From Spongilla lacustris (lineage: Eukaryota > Porifera > Demospongiae > Spongillida > Spongillidae): a stretch of DNA of 64,000 nucleotides. The stretch covers positions 20,853,451-20,917,450 of the forward strand of contig OX442416.1 of assembly GCA_949361645.1 (NCBI GenBank), in the 5' to 3' direction. The notes beneath the pieces are model-generated. The model saw only the letters and a program-made list of their open reading frames with translations. It made no database searches and was not told the origin of the DNA. This document shows positions 11,480 to 24,393 of this stretch, piece by piece (the first letter of the stretch is position 1; each line of letters begins with the position of its first letter). The position numbers and the translations under genes were made by a program.

Positions 11480-11737
11480 TATCCAATTCAACTTCTGCTT
11501 TCTGTCCATATTTTCCCCTTCTCCATTTAGGGGTGCCCTATGAATCCAAAGCATCCCGCTCTGCATTCCTTCTTGATTTGGCTTATCACCTTCTAACAAT
11601 GCAGTCCTGCACATAGGATTATCCCAAACACCTCTCCGCACCTCACAGAACACCACATAAACAGTGGCCCCACACATGTGCACCCACACCTTCTCCACAC
11701 CTTCACCACTCAGCGGAAGCCTTGTATCTGATGTCAC
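11480..11737 (-). other. Open frame of unknown nature, cut by the transposon
   Basis: A minus-strand frame contains VWVHMCGATVYVVFCEVRRG and continues to the transposon border, where it is interrupted. Composition looks protein-like, but no family is recognised and no splice context is certain. Confidence 0.25.
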
Positions 11738-12490
11738 TCCTCTCTTTCTCAGCTATGCACCCAATGAGGTCTGCATGTGGTCATGCACACAGAATACATC
11801 ATAACCAGTCACCACACCACCACACCTTCTCCACACCACTCTGACACCTCCCCCACACCTGCACCACTCAGCCTACCAATAGTTCCTCCCTAGCTCCAGC
11901 CATTCTTCTGAAGGCTGCGGCCATTTGGACCAACTGACAAAGTGTCCCAGGGATGATGGAAGCCATGTACCTGATGTCTAGGGTCAAGTTCCTGTCAGGT
12001 CAGGTGACACGTGTAGACCTTATATGGTGTGTAGTGCACACATGAGCAGCTGTGTTATTGGACAGTATAAATAGAATACTAGACAGCGGGTTGATTAACC
12101 ATAACGGTCTCACTACTAAAGTGGTCAGTACATCACATACTACCATGATCTCTAACTTTCAGTGACGTAATTATTTATTGTCTCACATCATACAATACAC
12201 ACGTTTATGCATGCGTGGCTTTCAATCATACTTTAACTAGTTCAGCACAATAATACTACTTTGAAAACAATTTGGTTCACCTCTCAGTTTATTCCTTGTT
12301 TGGTCATATCTTGAATAGTTGGGTCGTGAAGCATCTTTTAGTCATGAAGCATGTTCCCACCATGACTTGAGCCTCACAGCACCTTGTCATGCACACCTCA
12401 CAGGTCAGTCAGAGACTGCCCACCAGCTCCTCCAGTGGCTGCGCTGCCTAGACCGCGCCCCAAACCCCCGCCAAATTAGAAATTATAGGT
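11738..12490. other. No gene recognised
   Basis: Mostly C- and A-rich, with CACACCTTCTCCACACC-type low complexity. A short plus frame near 12400 (HQLLQWLRCLDRAPN) follows a CTCACAG acceptor but cannot be assigned. Confidence 0.5.
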
Positions 12491-13112
12491 GAAGGTATGT
12501 AGGGGAGGTCAGGTAGGCACATCTAGATGTATGTAGGGGAGGTCAGGTAGGCACATCTACATGTATGTAGGGGAGGTCAGGTAGGCACATCTACATGCAT
12601 GTAGGGGAGGTCAGGTAGGCACATCTACATGTATGTAGGGGAGGTCAGGTAGGCACATCTACATGTATGTAGGGGAGGTCAGGTAGGCACATCTACATGT
12701 ATATAGGGGAGGTCAGGTAGGCACATCTACATGTATGTAGGGGAGGTCAGGTAGGTAGTCACATCTACATGTATGTAGGGGAGGTCAGGTAGGCACATCT
12801 ACATGTATGTAGGGGAGGTCAGGTAGGCACATCTACATGTATGTAGGGAGGTCAGGTAGGCACATCTACATGTACGTAGGGGAGGGAGGTCAGGTAGGCA
12901 CATCTACATGTATGTAGGGGAGGTCAGGTAGACACATCTACATGTACGTAGGGGAGGGAGGTCAGGTAGGCACATCTACATGTATGTAGGGTGGGCACAT
13001 CTACATGTACATAGGGGAGGGAGGTCAGGTAGGCACATCTACATGTATGTAGGGGAGGTCAGGTAGGCACATCTACATGTACATGTATGTAGGGGAGGGA
13101 GGTCAGGTACAA
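12491..13112 (+). repeat. 34-bp minisatellite
   Basis: About 18 copies of a 34-bp unit containing ACATCTACATGTATGTAGGG and GAGGTCAGGTAGGC. Variants include an extra GGGA near 12880 and a 6-bp ACATGT insertion at about 13080. Confidence 0.95.
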
Positions 13113-13989
13113 TTTCATGTACATGTAGGTGCCCTGTCTGACCTCTAAATCCATCCGCACCTGCGAGCATAGGACTGGGTATGCATTACGTACATTTAGG
13201 TCTGGGTACGAGACTACGAAATTGACGACTCGGACGAAGTGACATCAGCGGTGGGCACTAGTATTAACCCCCACTCCCCATACCCCCCCTCCCCCCCCCC
13301 CACCACCGCCAACTTTATATTTATTTTGATAGCCTGGGCATGATTTTGCGGGGGAATGGGCATTTTGGGGGTCGTAATGCGTGAGCATCAAACATGAAAA
13401 AACATTCCACTATGGAACTACCTACGTATACATGTACATTTTAACCGAGTCGCGCACTACTCTATGTTTGAAAGGTCTCTTCATTTCAAAAATACAGTAG
13501 CAATGCGCGCAAGTTAACACATCGGAGTCGTCGCGCAAGTCTATGGATCCCGTGCAGGGTTTCTAATCCATTAACTCTTGGTTAAACGAAGACAGAACTA
13601 AAAAAATTACATTGATAATTATATATTTTTAGATGCAATCAAGTAGCAGGAAATTTCTACGTATATTTGTATTGCTTTTATGAAGATGAAATGTAAAAAA
13701 AAAAAAGTCAATACCTAAGCTTTAAGCTTACCTTCTGTATATTCGACGCGCCCAACTTTTCCAAATGCGTATTCAAACTTATAATATAATTGGCTCTCCG
13801 GAACCCCCTTCTCCCTTTCCAGCGCGGGACTGATTCGTAACCGTACGCAAGATATTCATAATACAATAACATTTGATGACCATCAATACATAGCTATAGC
13901 TAATTCACATAGGGGGCCGAAGTGTGTGTGCATTGGCGTTGTGGCACACCCGCCGCTGGGGGGGGGCAGATATATATAAAGGCGCCCCC

Positions 13990-14020
<31 letters not shown>

Positions 14021-14570
14021 GCTTCTGCACATATTGCCACGGTCATTTTCACGTGCAACTGATTGAAGGAGAATGGGGCGGGGCGTGTTAAGTGCTCCTG
14101 TCCAAACAATACATTGGAACTACAATAACGCACTTGAGAGGTGAGAGGATGATGAATCGATTATTTAATTCTTTCGTCAGTGTTAGCAGTGTTTTGCGTT
14201 CTACTGACAAGAGAAATAATCCTTCCAACCTCTCCTGCACCATCGTAGACCTCAATCGTGTTTTCATAAGGGTAATTATCCATTTAAGAACTGGTGTCCC
14301 AATAAGAACCGGAAGGGGGGGTAGGGTCTGTGTGTACCACGTAAGTTTTTTAAAGCGAAACATGCAGCCTTGTTAGCTTCCTTCTCTCTCTTGTTTAACT
14401 TCTACTACGAGTGTGTGTGTGTGTGTGTGTGTGCGTGGGGGGAGGGGGTGGCTCTCTCTTGTTTAACTTCTAATACGAGCGGGGGGGAAGGTATTTGGGC
14501 AAAAACAACTGAAACCAGCCTTGTTGGCTTCGACCACTTGTTTGTTTATCCTCCACTTGGAGCTAAACAT
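13113..14570. other. No gene recognised; homopolymers and a TG microsatellite
   Basis: Contains C runs near 13285 and 13985 next to an A run, a TG repeat near 14410, and the dispersed motif GGTCTGGGTACGAGACT at 13199. No convincing exon was seen. Confidence 0.5.
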
Positions 14571-14744
14571 CATGGCCATATACGGTAAGCTTACTACTCC
14601 AATATTGAGCCCGTGAGTTTCATGATCAACGTACGCTTGTGTATAGATATTAGTTAGTACACTTTTATCGAGGCCCGTCGCTTCCAACAAGTCATTTCTG
14701 GCCCATGATAAAGCCCAGCTGGATATGGCTACGATTTTCTTACA

Positions 14745-14952
14745 GGAGGAAGCAGCTAGGGCGTTGATTGAGAAACAACAAGAACAGCCCCAGTCATCCA
14801 GGTGTGGGAGACCGCCTATAAGAATGCTAAGGGTGAAGGGAGGGAGCCCCTGGCCCAGCCTCTAATGCCTTACTTGTTCAACCGATTTACTGGTAAGGAG
14901 AATAACAAAAAGAAGGGAGTGACGGTCAGGAGGGGACTAACTATTCTCAAGG
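14745..14952 (+). CDS. Possible exon(s) of an unrecognised gene
   Basis: After a TTTTCTTACAG acceptor one frame reads EEAARALIEKQQEQPQSS. From about 14810 another frame reads VWETAYKNAKGEGREPL, then PYLFNRFTGKENNKKKG and VTVRRGLTILK, ending at a GTAATG donor. The two frames differ, so two exons or an indel would be needed. No domain is recognised. An ATG followed by a GTAAGC donor at about 14572 could be a first exon, but its phase does not agree with the next acceptor. Confidence 0.25.
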
Positions 14953-16630
14953 TAATGCCAATGTTCGATTGATCGAAGCTATCAAACATGGAATATGTTA
15001 CCAACATGATGACCATGGCTTTGGCCTAAAAATAAAGAACATAATGTGCCTGAATGCAGGGGTTCAAGGCCAAGGCTGGCTGGCCTGTTCTGCAGTTATC
15101 CAGAGCTTGCCAAAAATTTAAAGGGCTGCATGGAGGGATGAATGCTAATAAATATTTTACCATACTTAAGAAGGATGCTTGACTGCAGATGACCTAATAA
15201 TAGATGAGCAGCACTCTTCTAGGGTCCCAGGGCTTTTTATATATTACCTGCCAGTTTCTTGAGTCAGTTCATTAAAGTCCCAAAAGTTAAATAGGCAAGA
15301 GTAGAGTCATGTACATGTACATGTCATTAGGAAGCAATTAGACTCGAAGCTCGGGATTATTTCAAAGGGAGTGACCTCTAGTATGCTTATTCCCTTCTTA
15401 AAGGATGTCATGTAGAAGCAGTGCATGGCTTGCCAAGACTTAAACTACTGCTACCAGTATGGAGACTGTGGAGGCTCCTATATAGATATGTCACTTAAAA
15501 CCTGCATGATGTGTAACCCCATCCCACCAATATTTCGAACTTGCAATGTGTTACAACCCATCAATTGAAAATATGGCTGGAAGGTTAATAGTAGTTGTAG
15601 CGTGTGCTTGCGTATGTATACATCCGCATGCATCTGCATCCACAGCTAAGTATCGATCATTGGTTGAGCTAAGGCCTTAGTAAGCGAGAAAAAAACAGTT
15701 CATGTTATGAATCAAGTCTAACCATAGGCCCTTAAATTAAATTGAAGTACGTTTGCCATCTAGAGTCCATTGGTTCTTATTAGGTCACACACGCACGACC
15801 CCCCCTGATCCCTAAGGGGTCCAAAACGGACCAACAATACAAGATGGAGACAAATGAATAGTTTACGAGTGTTCTTCTACGAATTTGGAAATGGGTTTTA
15901 AAAGAAATCATATCAAAATTCCGTGTGTGGAGAGGGCTGTGATTTCTGAAAGTAAATGTGGTTCTTAAATGGATTTTTACCCTTACGCTTTAGCGCAGAA
16001 AAGCTGCGCTCGGCAGTACAGGAACTGATCGGTATGGCAGAAATAATGCCATACACTTTACACAGCTCCGGAAACGCAACTTTAAGATGATAATCATCTT
16101 AAGTACAGTGGCGTAGGAAGGAAATATAGAGTGCAGCGGCCAACAAATAAAACGTGGTTCCCCCGCCTCCCCGGGCAGGGTACGGAGGGGGGCACCCCTC
16201 CCGTTCAGCTAGGGGTTACGGGGGAGCGCTGTAAGCTCCCCCATCGGGGTCTGGGGCGGAGCCCCAGAAGCCAACGCTTTTTGCATAGAAAACTCCCCAA
16301 AAACTACGCTAAAACTGTCACCAGGTTAGTTTGTTTTGATACCTTGCCTCTGCGCATGTAATGTAAAATACAAAACGGCTATAGTGCAGCCAAGGCCACT
16401 TTTGGTAACCGTTGTAAACTACGTTGCACGGGTAGCCTAGCTTGAACTAGCTCTCACGATCGATTTGAAGACCACTTGCATGTCATTAACTAGCAGCAAT
16501 TACAGATAGCATTAACGTAGATGTCAAGTTTTTGTTCAATGGTAATCATCTTTCATATTTTTTTCTAGATCATGTTGTAGAATGGAAATTTAGTCATAAT
16601 CAAAAACAATCAGAGCAGTATGTTTTTTAA
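14953..16630. other. No gene recognised
   Basis: Intron-like sequence without a supported exon. A GC-rich patch (16140-16270) contains complementary GGGGGAGC and GCTCCCCC blocks. Confidence 0.5.
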
Positions 16631-17577
16631 CACCGGGTCCGTGAGAATCGAACATTTTTTTTGTCGATTAGTCGGAAGGCCCCTAATTGTCTGGAAAAGC
16701 ATATATTTAGATAGTTTAACTATCGGCTAGACATTTGGCGTTGTCGTCTGCCATATATCTATGGTGGACACGGACCTGTATGATTTCAAAGTGACGTGGT
16801 TGTAAGTTTTTCGGTCACGAAGCGTTGCGAAGGACACTTTTTTCCTACGCAATTAAGAGCTGCTTTAGATACTTTTTTAAATGTCATTTGGTACTACTAG
16901 GAGGCCACAATGGATACCGTGTTAGCAATTAGCTTAGTTCTTGTACAAAACTCATTTACAGTTCTTTACCTCGTTCGAGGACTTACGTACATCATTGTAG
17001 TTGATCAGTGTCTGGGTACCAGATAATCAATAACCGGACGGGAACGAACAACGGGCATTGTATTTGGCTCACGTGGTGCATATTTATAGCAACCCAGTTA
17101 CGTAAATAGCAACTACACAGTGACGTAGTGTGTAACCGAGACCCACGTGACGTCAAATAACATATGGCCAAATGTTAGGTGTTTGGGCCTGTGCACGACC
17201 AATATTTGGGTCCGGAGTCGAGATCCAAAGAAGTTTTAGTGTCTGTTTCGACGCTAGCATGATAGTTTACTGCCAGAATTGTTTCAAACGCTACCTATCC
17301 GATCCAGTTGAGCATGCCTATACTGTTTTTAAACTCAGAATCCTTGTCAGAAAAGTGTCCCGTTTCCGGTTAACAGCCTTACCCGCTCGACTTTAAACAA
17401 ACGTAGGTCCTCAGCGGAAGTAGTTGCAAGGCTGGCAGTAGCTCCAATAATCGTCTAAGGAGTTGAACTACTTAGTACACAGGTATTAGTGGCAATTGGT
17501 ACCGTTCCGACTAATTTTCCAAAAAGTGAGTTCGACAAAATAGGCCAAAAAAATGTTCGATTCTCACGGATGCGGTG
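16631..17577. mobile_element. TTAA-flanked MITE (piggyBac-like)
   Basis: The left end CACCGGGTCCGTGAGAATCG and the right end CGATTCTCACGGATGCGGTG form about 31-bp inverted repeats with two mismatches, continuing into a T/A run. Both sides are flanked by TTAA (16627-16630 and 17578-17581), the target duplication typical of piggyBac-type transposition. The 947-bp interior has no transposase. It lies some 200 bp upstream of the first recognised exon of the Roc-COR gene. Confidence 0.75.
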
Positions 17578-17784
17578 TTAAATGTTTTTTTGTACATAAA
17601 AACTATGTACATTATTTATCCACGTAACAATTATGCAATGTGCATTTATCTCAAGTTAATATGCGAATTTCTTATAGTTATTTCTATTTTTACTTCCACT
17701 ACATTGTGATATTAACTGACATTAATTGACCAAGTTTATAGTCCAATGGTGCCTGTTACGTGGCATACTTATACCTTTTCACAG

Positions 17785-19783
17785 AAATTTTAGCTGTGAA
17801 GTTGTCAAAAATCTTAGCTCAATACAAAGACATTTCATTTCGTGAATTCAAGATTGGCAAGCTTATTTTTTATGGGACTCCACGAGCTGGGAAAACCACC
17901 CTTCGTAAAAACCTTGTCAAAAATACTGAGGGCATACACTGTTCTTCTGATGTTCCTGAACCTAGTACATACATTGCAGAGATATCTGATCCAATTTTGG
18001 TTGAACCGGTAGAGAAAGAAAAGGATGAATCTGTTCAACGCATAATAGCCAAGAATGAAGAAAATAATGAATGGAAATGGACTGTCCAAGGATTGGATGA
18101 TGTAGCTAAAACACTGTTACAATCACTAGACATAAAATTATCTGACAATAACTCTGTACAACCAGCACATCAGATTCAGCTAAAGCATTGGTACACACCA
18201 AAGTGGAGCAGCCTAATCATATTGCCATTGGAAAACAATTTATCATGAAACAACTTTTTTTAGACGCTATTAAAACTGAAAAATGGGCTGAAGTAGTAAG
18301 TGCTCTTAATATTGACAATGCAATGCTTCTACAGATTGTTGATGGAGGTGGACAGCCTAGCTTCCAAGAAATATTTCCTCTCCTAATAAGCTGTCCTGCT
18401 GTGAAACTTCTCATTTTCAAACTAACAGATGATTTTCACACATCATATCCTGCTGAATACCAACCAAAACAAGGAAGGGCACAAACATGGCATGATAGTG
18501 GATATGTAGTCAGGGATTTTATATTTCAGGCAATTTCAAGTTTACCAGATTTTACTTTGACTGACATTCCCACTAAAAATCGACTTGAACCTAAATTATT
18601 ATTAGTTGGTACTCATAGGGACAAACTGGAGGGTTCAGAAGAAATGAAAGCAAGAGAAATACAAAAATATTCTGAATCAATCCATGACTTAATACTTGAA
18701 TCAAAAGCATTTGAATCCAAAGCATTTAAATGGATATAGGATAAAAATAAGGAGGATTTTATTGTTGGTGTTTCCAACACCAACCCAAAAGATATAATGG
18801 AGGTAAAAATTAAAATTGAACAATTAATATCTCAAACAAAAGCTATTGATGGTGGTATCCCAGCTCCCTGGCTGGTATTTGATTTTGTCTTACATAAGTA
18901 TGCAAAATCCAAACAGTTGCATAAAGTTGATAGAGAGAAATGCAATGAAATAGCCAAAGTATGCCATCTAAAGGATGATGAGATCGAATATGTCCTTTAT
19001 TTTCTTCATAGCAAAGCAGGCACAATACTGTACTACTATAACATTCCAGAACTGAAAAATTGGATTATTACTGACTTTCAGCTAATCATTGACTCAATCT
19101 CAGAGGTCATTGTTCAGTATTTTGACGACAATGGAAATATAGGAAGAATGGGGCAGGTAAAGATACAAACTTTGAGGAGCATTGATGGCTACCTAGACGT
19201 CAATCAACTGCTGTCCTTGATGAAGCATCGCCATATTATTTCTTATAAGGAGAAAGCCAATACCTTCTTTATGCCTTCCTTACTACCAAAGGCAGATGGA
19301 ACACCAGTGTCATCCCAAAGTTCAGACACACTTTTAGTGATATTTGAGAGTGGCTATTCTCCAGTTGGACTCTTCTGTGCAGTTTCTACCTACCTTATTG
19401 ATTCACATAATTGGGAAATCAATACAACAGTTTCCCAGTGCAGAAGTAATATGAGTTTCTGTTACATGTGGTCAGGAGCACAATATGGAATAGTATTCAC
19501 AGCTTTTAGTACTTACTATGAAGTGAATTTATCTTCTAATGTGGAATACCAACCGAATATTAAATTTGATATCTACAATTCCATCCAAGAATCATTTACA
19601 GCAGTTTGTAAAGATATAGACCTCATTCCTCCATCATATGGTTTCTACTGCACATGTGATGGTACTGGTTGTCCACAGCATGAACACACTGCAAAGGTTG
19701 TAGATGGCTATGAGAAAATGGAATGCTGCTACAGTCATGCGCAAAGTGAATTAAATGAACAACAAAAGGCATGGTTTTGTCAG
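17785..19783 (+). CDS. Roc GTPase and COR-like region (broken exon)
   Basis: The exon follows a TTTTCACAG acceptor. The P-loop is GTPRAGKTT (about 17874). After a change of frame near 18190 come VDGGGQPSFQE, a G3 motif with the Roc-type Gly-Gln, and LLVGTHRDKL, where THRD is the Roc G4 motif. An in-frame TAG at 18737 precedes the COR-like part: PAPWLVFDFVLHKY, YVLYFLHSKAGTIL, a segment around DFQLIIDSISEVI, and HRHIISYKEKANTFFMPSLL, matching the winged-helix half of COR. The end has clustered Cys/His (FYCTCDGTGCPQHEH). The donor is CAG/GTTAGT at 19783. Without the lesions the segment would be of ordinary length for the family. Confidence 0.75.
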
Positions 19784-19917
19784 GTTAGTCCAAGTTTGTT
19801 TGCTTGTAAAATCTTTATTTGCAACAACAGTCTTTTCAAACAAATGAAATTCAACGTCATTTTAATGCACATTCTCATCATTTTTAAGAGTGAAACTTGT
19901 CTTTTACTTCTTTGCAG

Positions 19918-19942
19918 GTCCACCCTCAAAATCACAAAAACG
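19918..19942 (+). CDS. 25-nt exon of the Roc-COR-ZU5-Death gene
   Basis: A short exon between a TCTTTGCAG acceptor and a GTAAAG donor reads VHPQNHKN in phase 0 and leaves phase 1. It continues the Cys/His-rich tail of the preceding exon. Confidence 0.5.
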
Positions 19943-20656
19943 GTAAAGATTTGCATTGTTGCATGTTTATATTTAATGTTTCATGATGGGTTTATGTATG
20001 TCATGTATTATATGTGTATATGTACGCTAATAATGTACATGTATTCTCCGTATCACATGTTTGCCATGTGTCCGATTGACATTAAAATCATGTTATCATT
20101 ACAATTATTTGATCAAAACATGGTTTTGCAATAATTAGGTACCATCTACATGTATGTGTAGCTTATGGATGTACTTATCTCCTAGTTGTTAACAAAATCT
20201 CCTATAAAATAGTAGTAGCTATGAGTGACTGTCTGCATGTTAATTAGTTTCAATATGATATATACATGACATTTACATTTCATAAAGGAAAAACCAATAT
20301 ATGTATATGTACGCTGGATGAATCACAAAAAAATTAATATTGATAGTATTATGTTGTGTTTGTCTACCACAGTAATTTTTCCACCCTGTATACTTGGCAG
20401 TTTCAATATCATTTTTAATTGGAAGTTGTTGCAATTACCATTCCCAGGTCTTCCCATATTTTTAACATTACCGCATTTTCATGTGGTGTTTATTTATTTA
20501 GCCAATAGTCTTACACCATATGGTCCATTGAATCGGTTCGTAAATATTTTATTACCATATAGCTGCAAATAATGATCTGAAAATGTATATTCAGACAATT
20601 GTGCTCAGATTATGTATTTCACTTGCAATTATGTAACATCAAAGATCTTGTTTCAG

Positions 20657-21182
20657 AAAAGCATTTTACCATCATCAATGGAAAAGCGGATGTGCATATA
20701 TGGACTAACCATTTCTGTTAGTAAGAACTGCTTGCCTCCAGATGTCAAAGAGTGCAATATTGTTGTAACAGCAGATCTGACTACTGATATTGCTTTACCA
20801 TTTGGTACATCTCTAGTCAGTGGTGTCTACCATATCAAAACAATGCCATTCATTGATGCATTCATCCAACCTGTTGTACTATCTATGGTACATTATGCCA
20901 ATGATTCCAGTGGACTTAGTTTTGTGGTGGCAAGGGAAAAAGCACCATCCAAATTTGAATACTTGGAAGGAGGCACATTTGAGGTTGATGCTAAGACAGG
21001 AAAGAAGGTCGGAAGGATACACGTCAGTGGTTAGCACTGTTTGGAGGGCTTGGAACTGGATAACTGGAAATGATCATGAATCAAACATTGAATATTGTGG
21101 AAGAGTATATTACGATGATACTAGACCTCAATATCGATATGTTCATTTTGTTATCACGAAGAATCTTCCATTAGCTAATGAG
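20657..21182 (+). CDS. ZU5 domain exon, frame broken near its end
   Basis: The exon starts after TTGTTTCAG. YGLTISVSKNCLPPD is the conserved start of ZU5 (beta strand, then a conserved Pro turn), followed by LPFGTSLVSGVYHI and VVLSMVHYAND. ZU5 domains of UNC5, PIDD and ankyrin pack against UPA and Death domains in autoinhibition. The frame stops at 21032, while the next frame carries WITGNDHE, YCGRVYYDD and FVITKNLPLANE up to the donor GAG/GTAAGG at 21182; an indel near 21025-21060 is required. The incoming phase (0) also disagrees with the previous donor (phase 1), so a further exon or indel is possible. Confidence 0.75.
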
Positions 21183-21546
21183 GTAAGGGAACCAACTGTG
21201 CTGTACCAAATTACTACACATTTGGAAACTGTACTCAATTTCAATGTTTTCACTGCCTTGCTCTAAAAACAACATTCCATTCCCATTGTTATAGTTAAAA
21301 CATACGTCAGTTGACTAGATAGTGGTTCATTTAAAGTTATAGAATAGTTGAAAGTTAATTTGTATTAAATACTGTTAATATTTGATGGTTTAAAAATAAT
21401 CCTACCGGGGTACTGTTTGTAGAGTTCTGTCAAAGGAAAACATCAAATACACAGGATTCAACGTGTAATGAAATAGATTTTCTGTGTAATGTGTAATTAG
21501 GTAACAGGTGAAAAATGTACCCAATGTCCCCTAATTTTATTTCTAG

Positions 21547-21930
21547 ATCATTGAGAAGACAATGAAAATGGGCACCGATTTCCATACCACTGTTGAATTT
21601 GATGAACCGCAAATATGTTTGCAGCTTCCCAATGCAATAGCTGTCAATGGATGGGAGTTTGTGCCTTCTGTGACTCCTCTTGAAGTGAGTATCTTAAAGA
21701 TCGTATATTAGTACTATATCAAATAATGTCCAGTTTATCATTGTATTTTCACTTTCCCCGGCAGATAACAAAAAAGACAGTTGATAATTTTGACAGAGAT
21801 AAGCTTCTACCTCAGTGCAGCTTTAAAATATTTTGGAATGATTCACCCAATCAGTTTAAACCTTACAACCAAGGAATTAAATTATCTGGAGCCAGAAGAC
21901 CACATAGCATAACAGTGTTTTGCACTATTG
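21547..21930 (+). CDS. Two exons, beta-rich (UPA-like) segment
   Basis: Exon 21547-21684 (after TTCTAG, to GAA/GTGAGT) and exon 21765-21930 (after CCCCGGCAG, to ATTG/GTAAGT) join in phase 0 and end in phase 1. They read through DFHTTVEFDEPQICLQLP, NGWEFVPSVTPLE, then KLLPQCSFKIFWNDSPNQ and RRPHSITVFCTIG. The position between ZU5 and Death is that of a UPA domain; the resemblance is structural and weak. No lesion was seen in these two exons. Confidence 0.65.
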
Positions 21931-22855
21931 GTAAGTGTTCTCATCCTACATGTGAAGTAATTGAATGCAATGCATTTTTCTAAAGGGAAGTAATATTGCA
22001 ATGAGACATGTAAATTACTGCACAGTCAAAAGGGTTAACTGACTTTATTTTTATATTTATGAAATGCAGTAATAATGAAATAGATACCATTGCGATAAGT
22101 GATTGGTACAATATGTACATGTATATTTCTGTTAAGGAATGACCTGGTTTGCTTTTAGGTGTTAATTATACATGTGTTGGGCATGCATGTTCTAGAACTT
22201 TCTATTGGCTATTTAAGCATTTCACTGTGTGTATGATTCAAGGAGTAGACGTCAGTGTGCATTCTCTTCGTGCTATACTGTAGTTTGACATAGGCTGTAT
22301 TACTTTGTATCGCTGTGATTTCCCTGCAATATTATATTTTTTGGACATCCTGAGTATTTTCTAATGAGAAACACAACAATTTCAATGAAAAATTCTTTCC
22401 AATCCAGAGTTATGAACATTTAAATGTGTTGCTAGAAGTATGAAATCACACATAGATCTACATGTATACTTATAGAGTGGGCGATTGTTGGTACATGTAT
22501 ATGTATGTCTCTCTAGATATGTGATAATTACATGTATATGAGTTATTTTTGTGTATAACAGGAGTGTGTCTGAGTCCACTGACATTGCTTAGCTTTGTAG
22601 AGAAAGATAGTTAATGGTGCCACCACAGTGATGTAGTCAAGCACATTCCCCTGGATAGTGCTCAGATTGTAATGTATTTAGAGACATAAAAGTAAAATAA
22701 TCTCCATGTCAAGCTGTTTTGAATCCTGACGCTTCTGTATGGGATGACACCCAGGACATTAGACATTATGGATACAGACTGATTCATTTTGTTAACAATG
22801 CAAATAACCTTGCAACAAAGCCTTAAGTTGTTGCCTGAAATCTATCTCCTCACAG

Positions 22856-22930
22856 TGGGTGAAGATCATAAGGAAAGAGGGAGTGGAGATGCTGGAGCTG
22901 GGGGAGAGAAGAAAAGAAGGAGCCCTTTTG
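22856..22930 (+). CDS. Linker exon with basic cluster
   Basis: A 75-nt symmetric phase 1 exon follows CCTCACAG and precedes GTATGC. It reads GEDHKERGSGDAGAGGEKK, then RRSPF: glycine-rich, charged and likely disordered, with a KKRR cluster. Its phases match both neighbours (21930 and 24394). It is skippable without changing frame and may correspond to the SPAAKKPK mini-exons at the left of the window. Confidence 0.6.
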
Positions 22931-22966
22931 GTATGCTGGAGCTCATCACCCAATATGTATAGAAAT

Positions 22967-23316
22967 AATAATAATAATACATATATATTTATTTATTTTT
23001 ATTTTTAATATTAATAATTAACTGATCCTGCTCGAGACAGGAGTGCCCGTGCGTTGGCTCGTATCAAAGTCAGGCTAAGCCTGCCATACAATAGACATGT
23101 ACATGTAGCTCGGGCCTTGGAGCAATTTCCCCTGGTAGCTAGGCGAGAGGCAAGGCGTGATAACATTTGCATGGCTTCTGCACCCCAGCACCCATAAGTC
23201 TCCACTGCTATGGGGATACATGACCAGCCTAGCTCAGAGCACTTGGCATCATTAGCATTGTGCTTGCACACCTCAGCTGCCAGAGCTGCAGACCCACTTG
23301 TCACACCCGCTTCCAT
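22967..23316 (-). mobile_element. Truncated non-LTR retroelement 3' end
   Basis: On the minus strand the frame reads GVTSGSAALAAEVCKH, then AKCSELGWSCIPIAVETY and SLTLIRANARALLSR. The same domain, in a longer copy, is at 56880-57656. After the stop the minus strand runs into an A-rich tail (TATT and AAT repeats at 22967-23025), as expected for a retroelement 3' end. It is truncated at its 5' side and inserted in the last intron of the Roc-COR gene, in opposite orientation. Confidence 0.65.
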
Positions 23317-23460
23317 TAACGTAATAATTATATAAACATCTGCAATTGACAGTCAAATTATGACTGAAGACCATATCATAGCGATTAGAAACAAACAGGT
23401 CACCAGTTTTTACATTGTAACCATTAATGGTTGTTAATAGTGATATAGCTATAAGCATTT

Positions 23461-24340
23461 CACTACCAGATCACCAGACCACCATTGTGTCCTAACTCTG
23501 TATACATATACTACCAGACTCCCAGTATGTCCTAACTCTGCATACATATACTACCAGACTACCAGTATATCCTAACTCTGTATACATATACTACCATACC
23601 ACCAGTATGTCCTAATTCTGTATACATATACTACCATACCACCAGTATGTCCTAATTCTGTATACATATACTACCATACCACCAGTATGTCCTAATTCTG
23701 TATACATATACTACCATACCACCAGTATGTCCTAATTCTGTATACATATACTACCATACCACCAGTATGTCCTAATTCTGTATACATATACTACCAGACC
23801 ACCAGTATGTCCTAATTCTGTATACATATACTACCAGACCACCAGTATGTCCTAACTCTGTATACATATACTACCATACCACCAGTATGTCCTAATTCTG
23901 TATACATATACTACCAGACCACCAGTATGTCCTAATTCTGTAAACATATACTACCAGACCACCAGTATGTCTTAACTCTGTATACATATACTACCAGACC
24001 ACCAGTATGTCCTAACTCTGTATACATATACTACCAGACCACCAGTATGTCCTAACTCTGTATACATATACTACCAGACCACCAGTATGTCCTAACTCTG
24101 TATACATATACTACCAGACCACCAGTACATGTATGTCCTAACTCTGTATACATGTACTACCAGACCACCAGTATGTCCTAACTCTGTATACATATACTAC
24201 CAGACCACCAGTATGTCCTAACTCTGTATACATATATTACCATGCAGACCACCAGTATGTCCTAACTCTGTATACATATACTACCAGACCACCAGTATGT
24301 CCTAACTCTGTAAACATATACTACCAGACCAACTAGCATA
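23461..24340 (+). repeat. 40-bp minisatellite in the last intron
   Basis: About 21 copies of a 40-bp unit (ACCAGACCACCAGTATGTCC plus TAACTCTGTATACATATACT). Two subtypes differ at CATACC/CAGACC and TAATT/TAACT, and they are clustered. One unit at about 24127 carries a 6-bp TACATG insertion; another near 24243 has an extra CATG. Confidence 0.95.
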
Positions 24341-24393
24341 GCATGTCTTTTTTTGGAAGAGCTCAATATTTTTACCTTTTCTTTTGTCTACAG

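Noticed and set aside
20656..20730. Alternative phase 1 reading of the ZU5 exon start (HFTIINGKADVHIWTNHF)
   Set aside because: It agrees with the upstream donor phase but stops at once and lacks the ZU5 strand; the phase 0 frame with YGLTISVSKNCLPPD is better. Kept only as a note on the phase mismatch.
23461..24340. CRISPR-like array of regular 40-bp repeats
   Set aside because: There are no unique spacers; it is a plain head-to-tail minisatellite in a eukaryotic intron. The same applies to 12491, 36226 and 46570.
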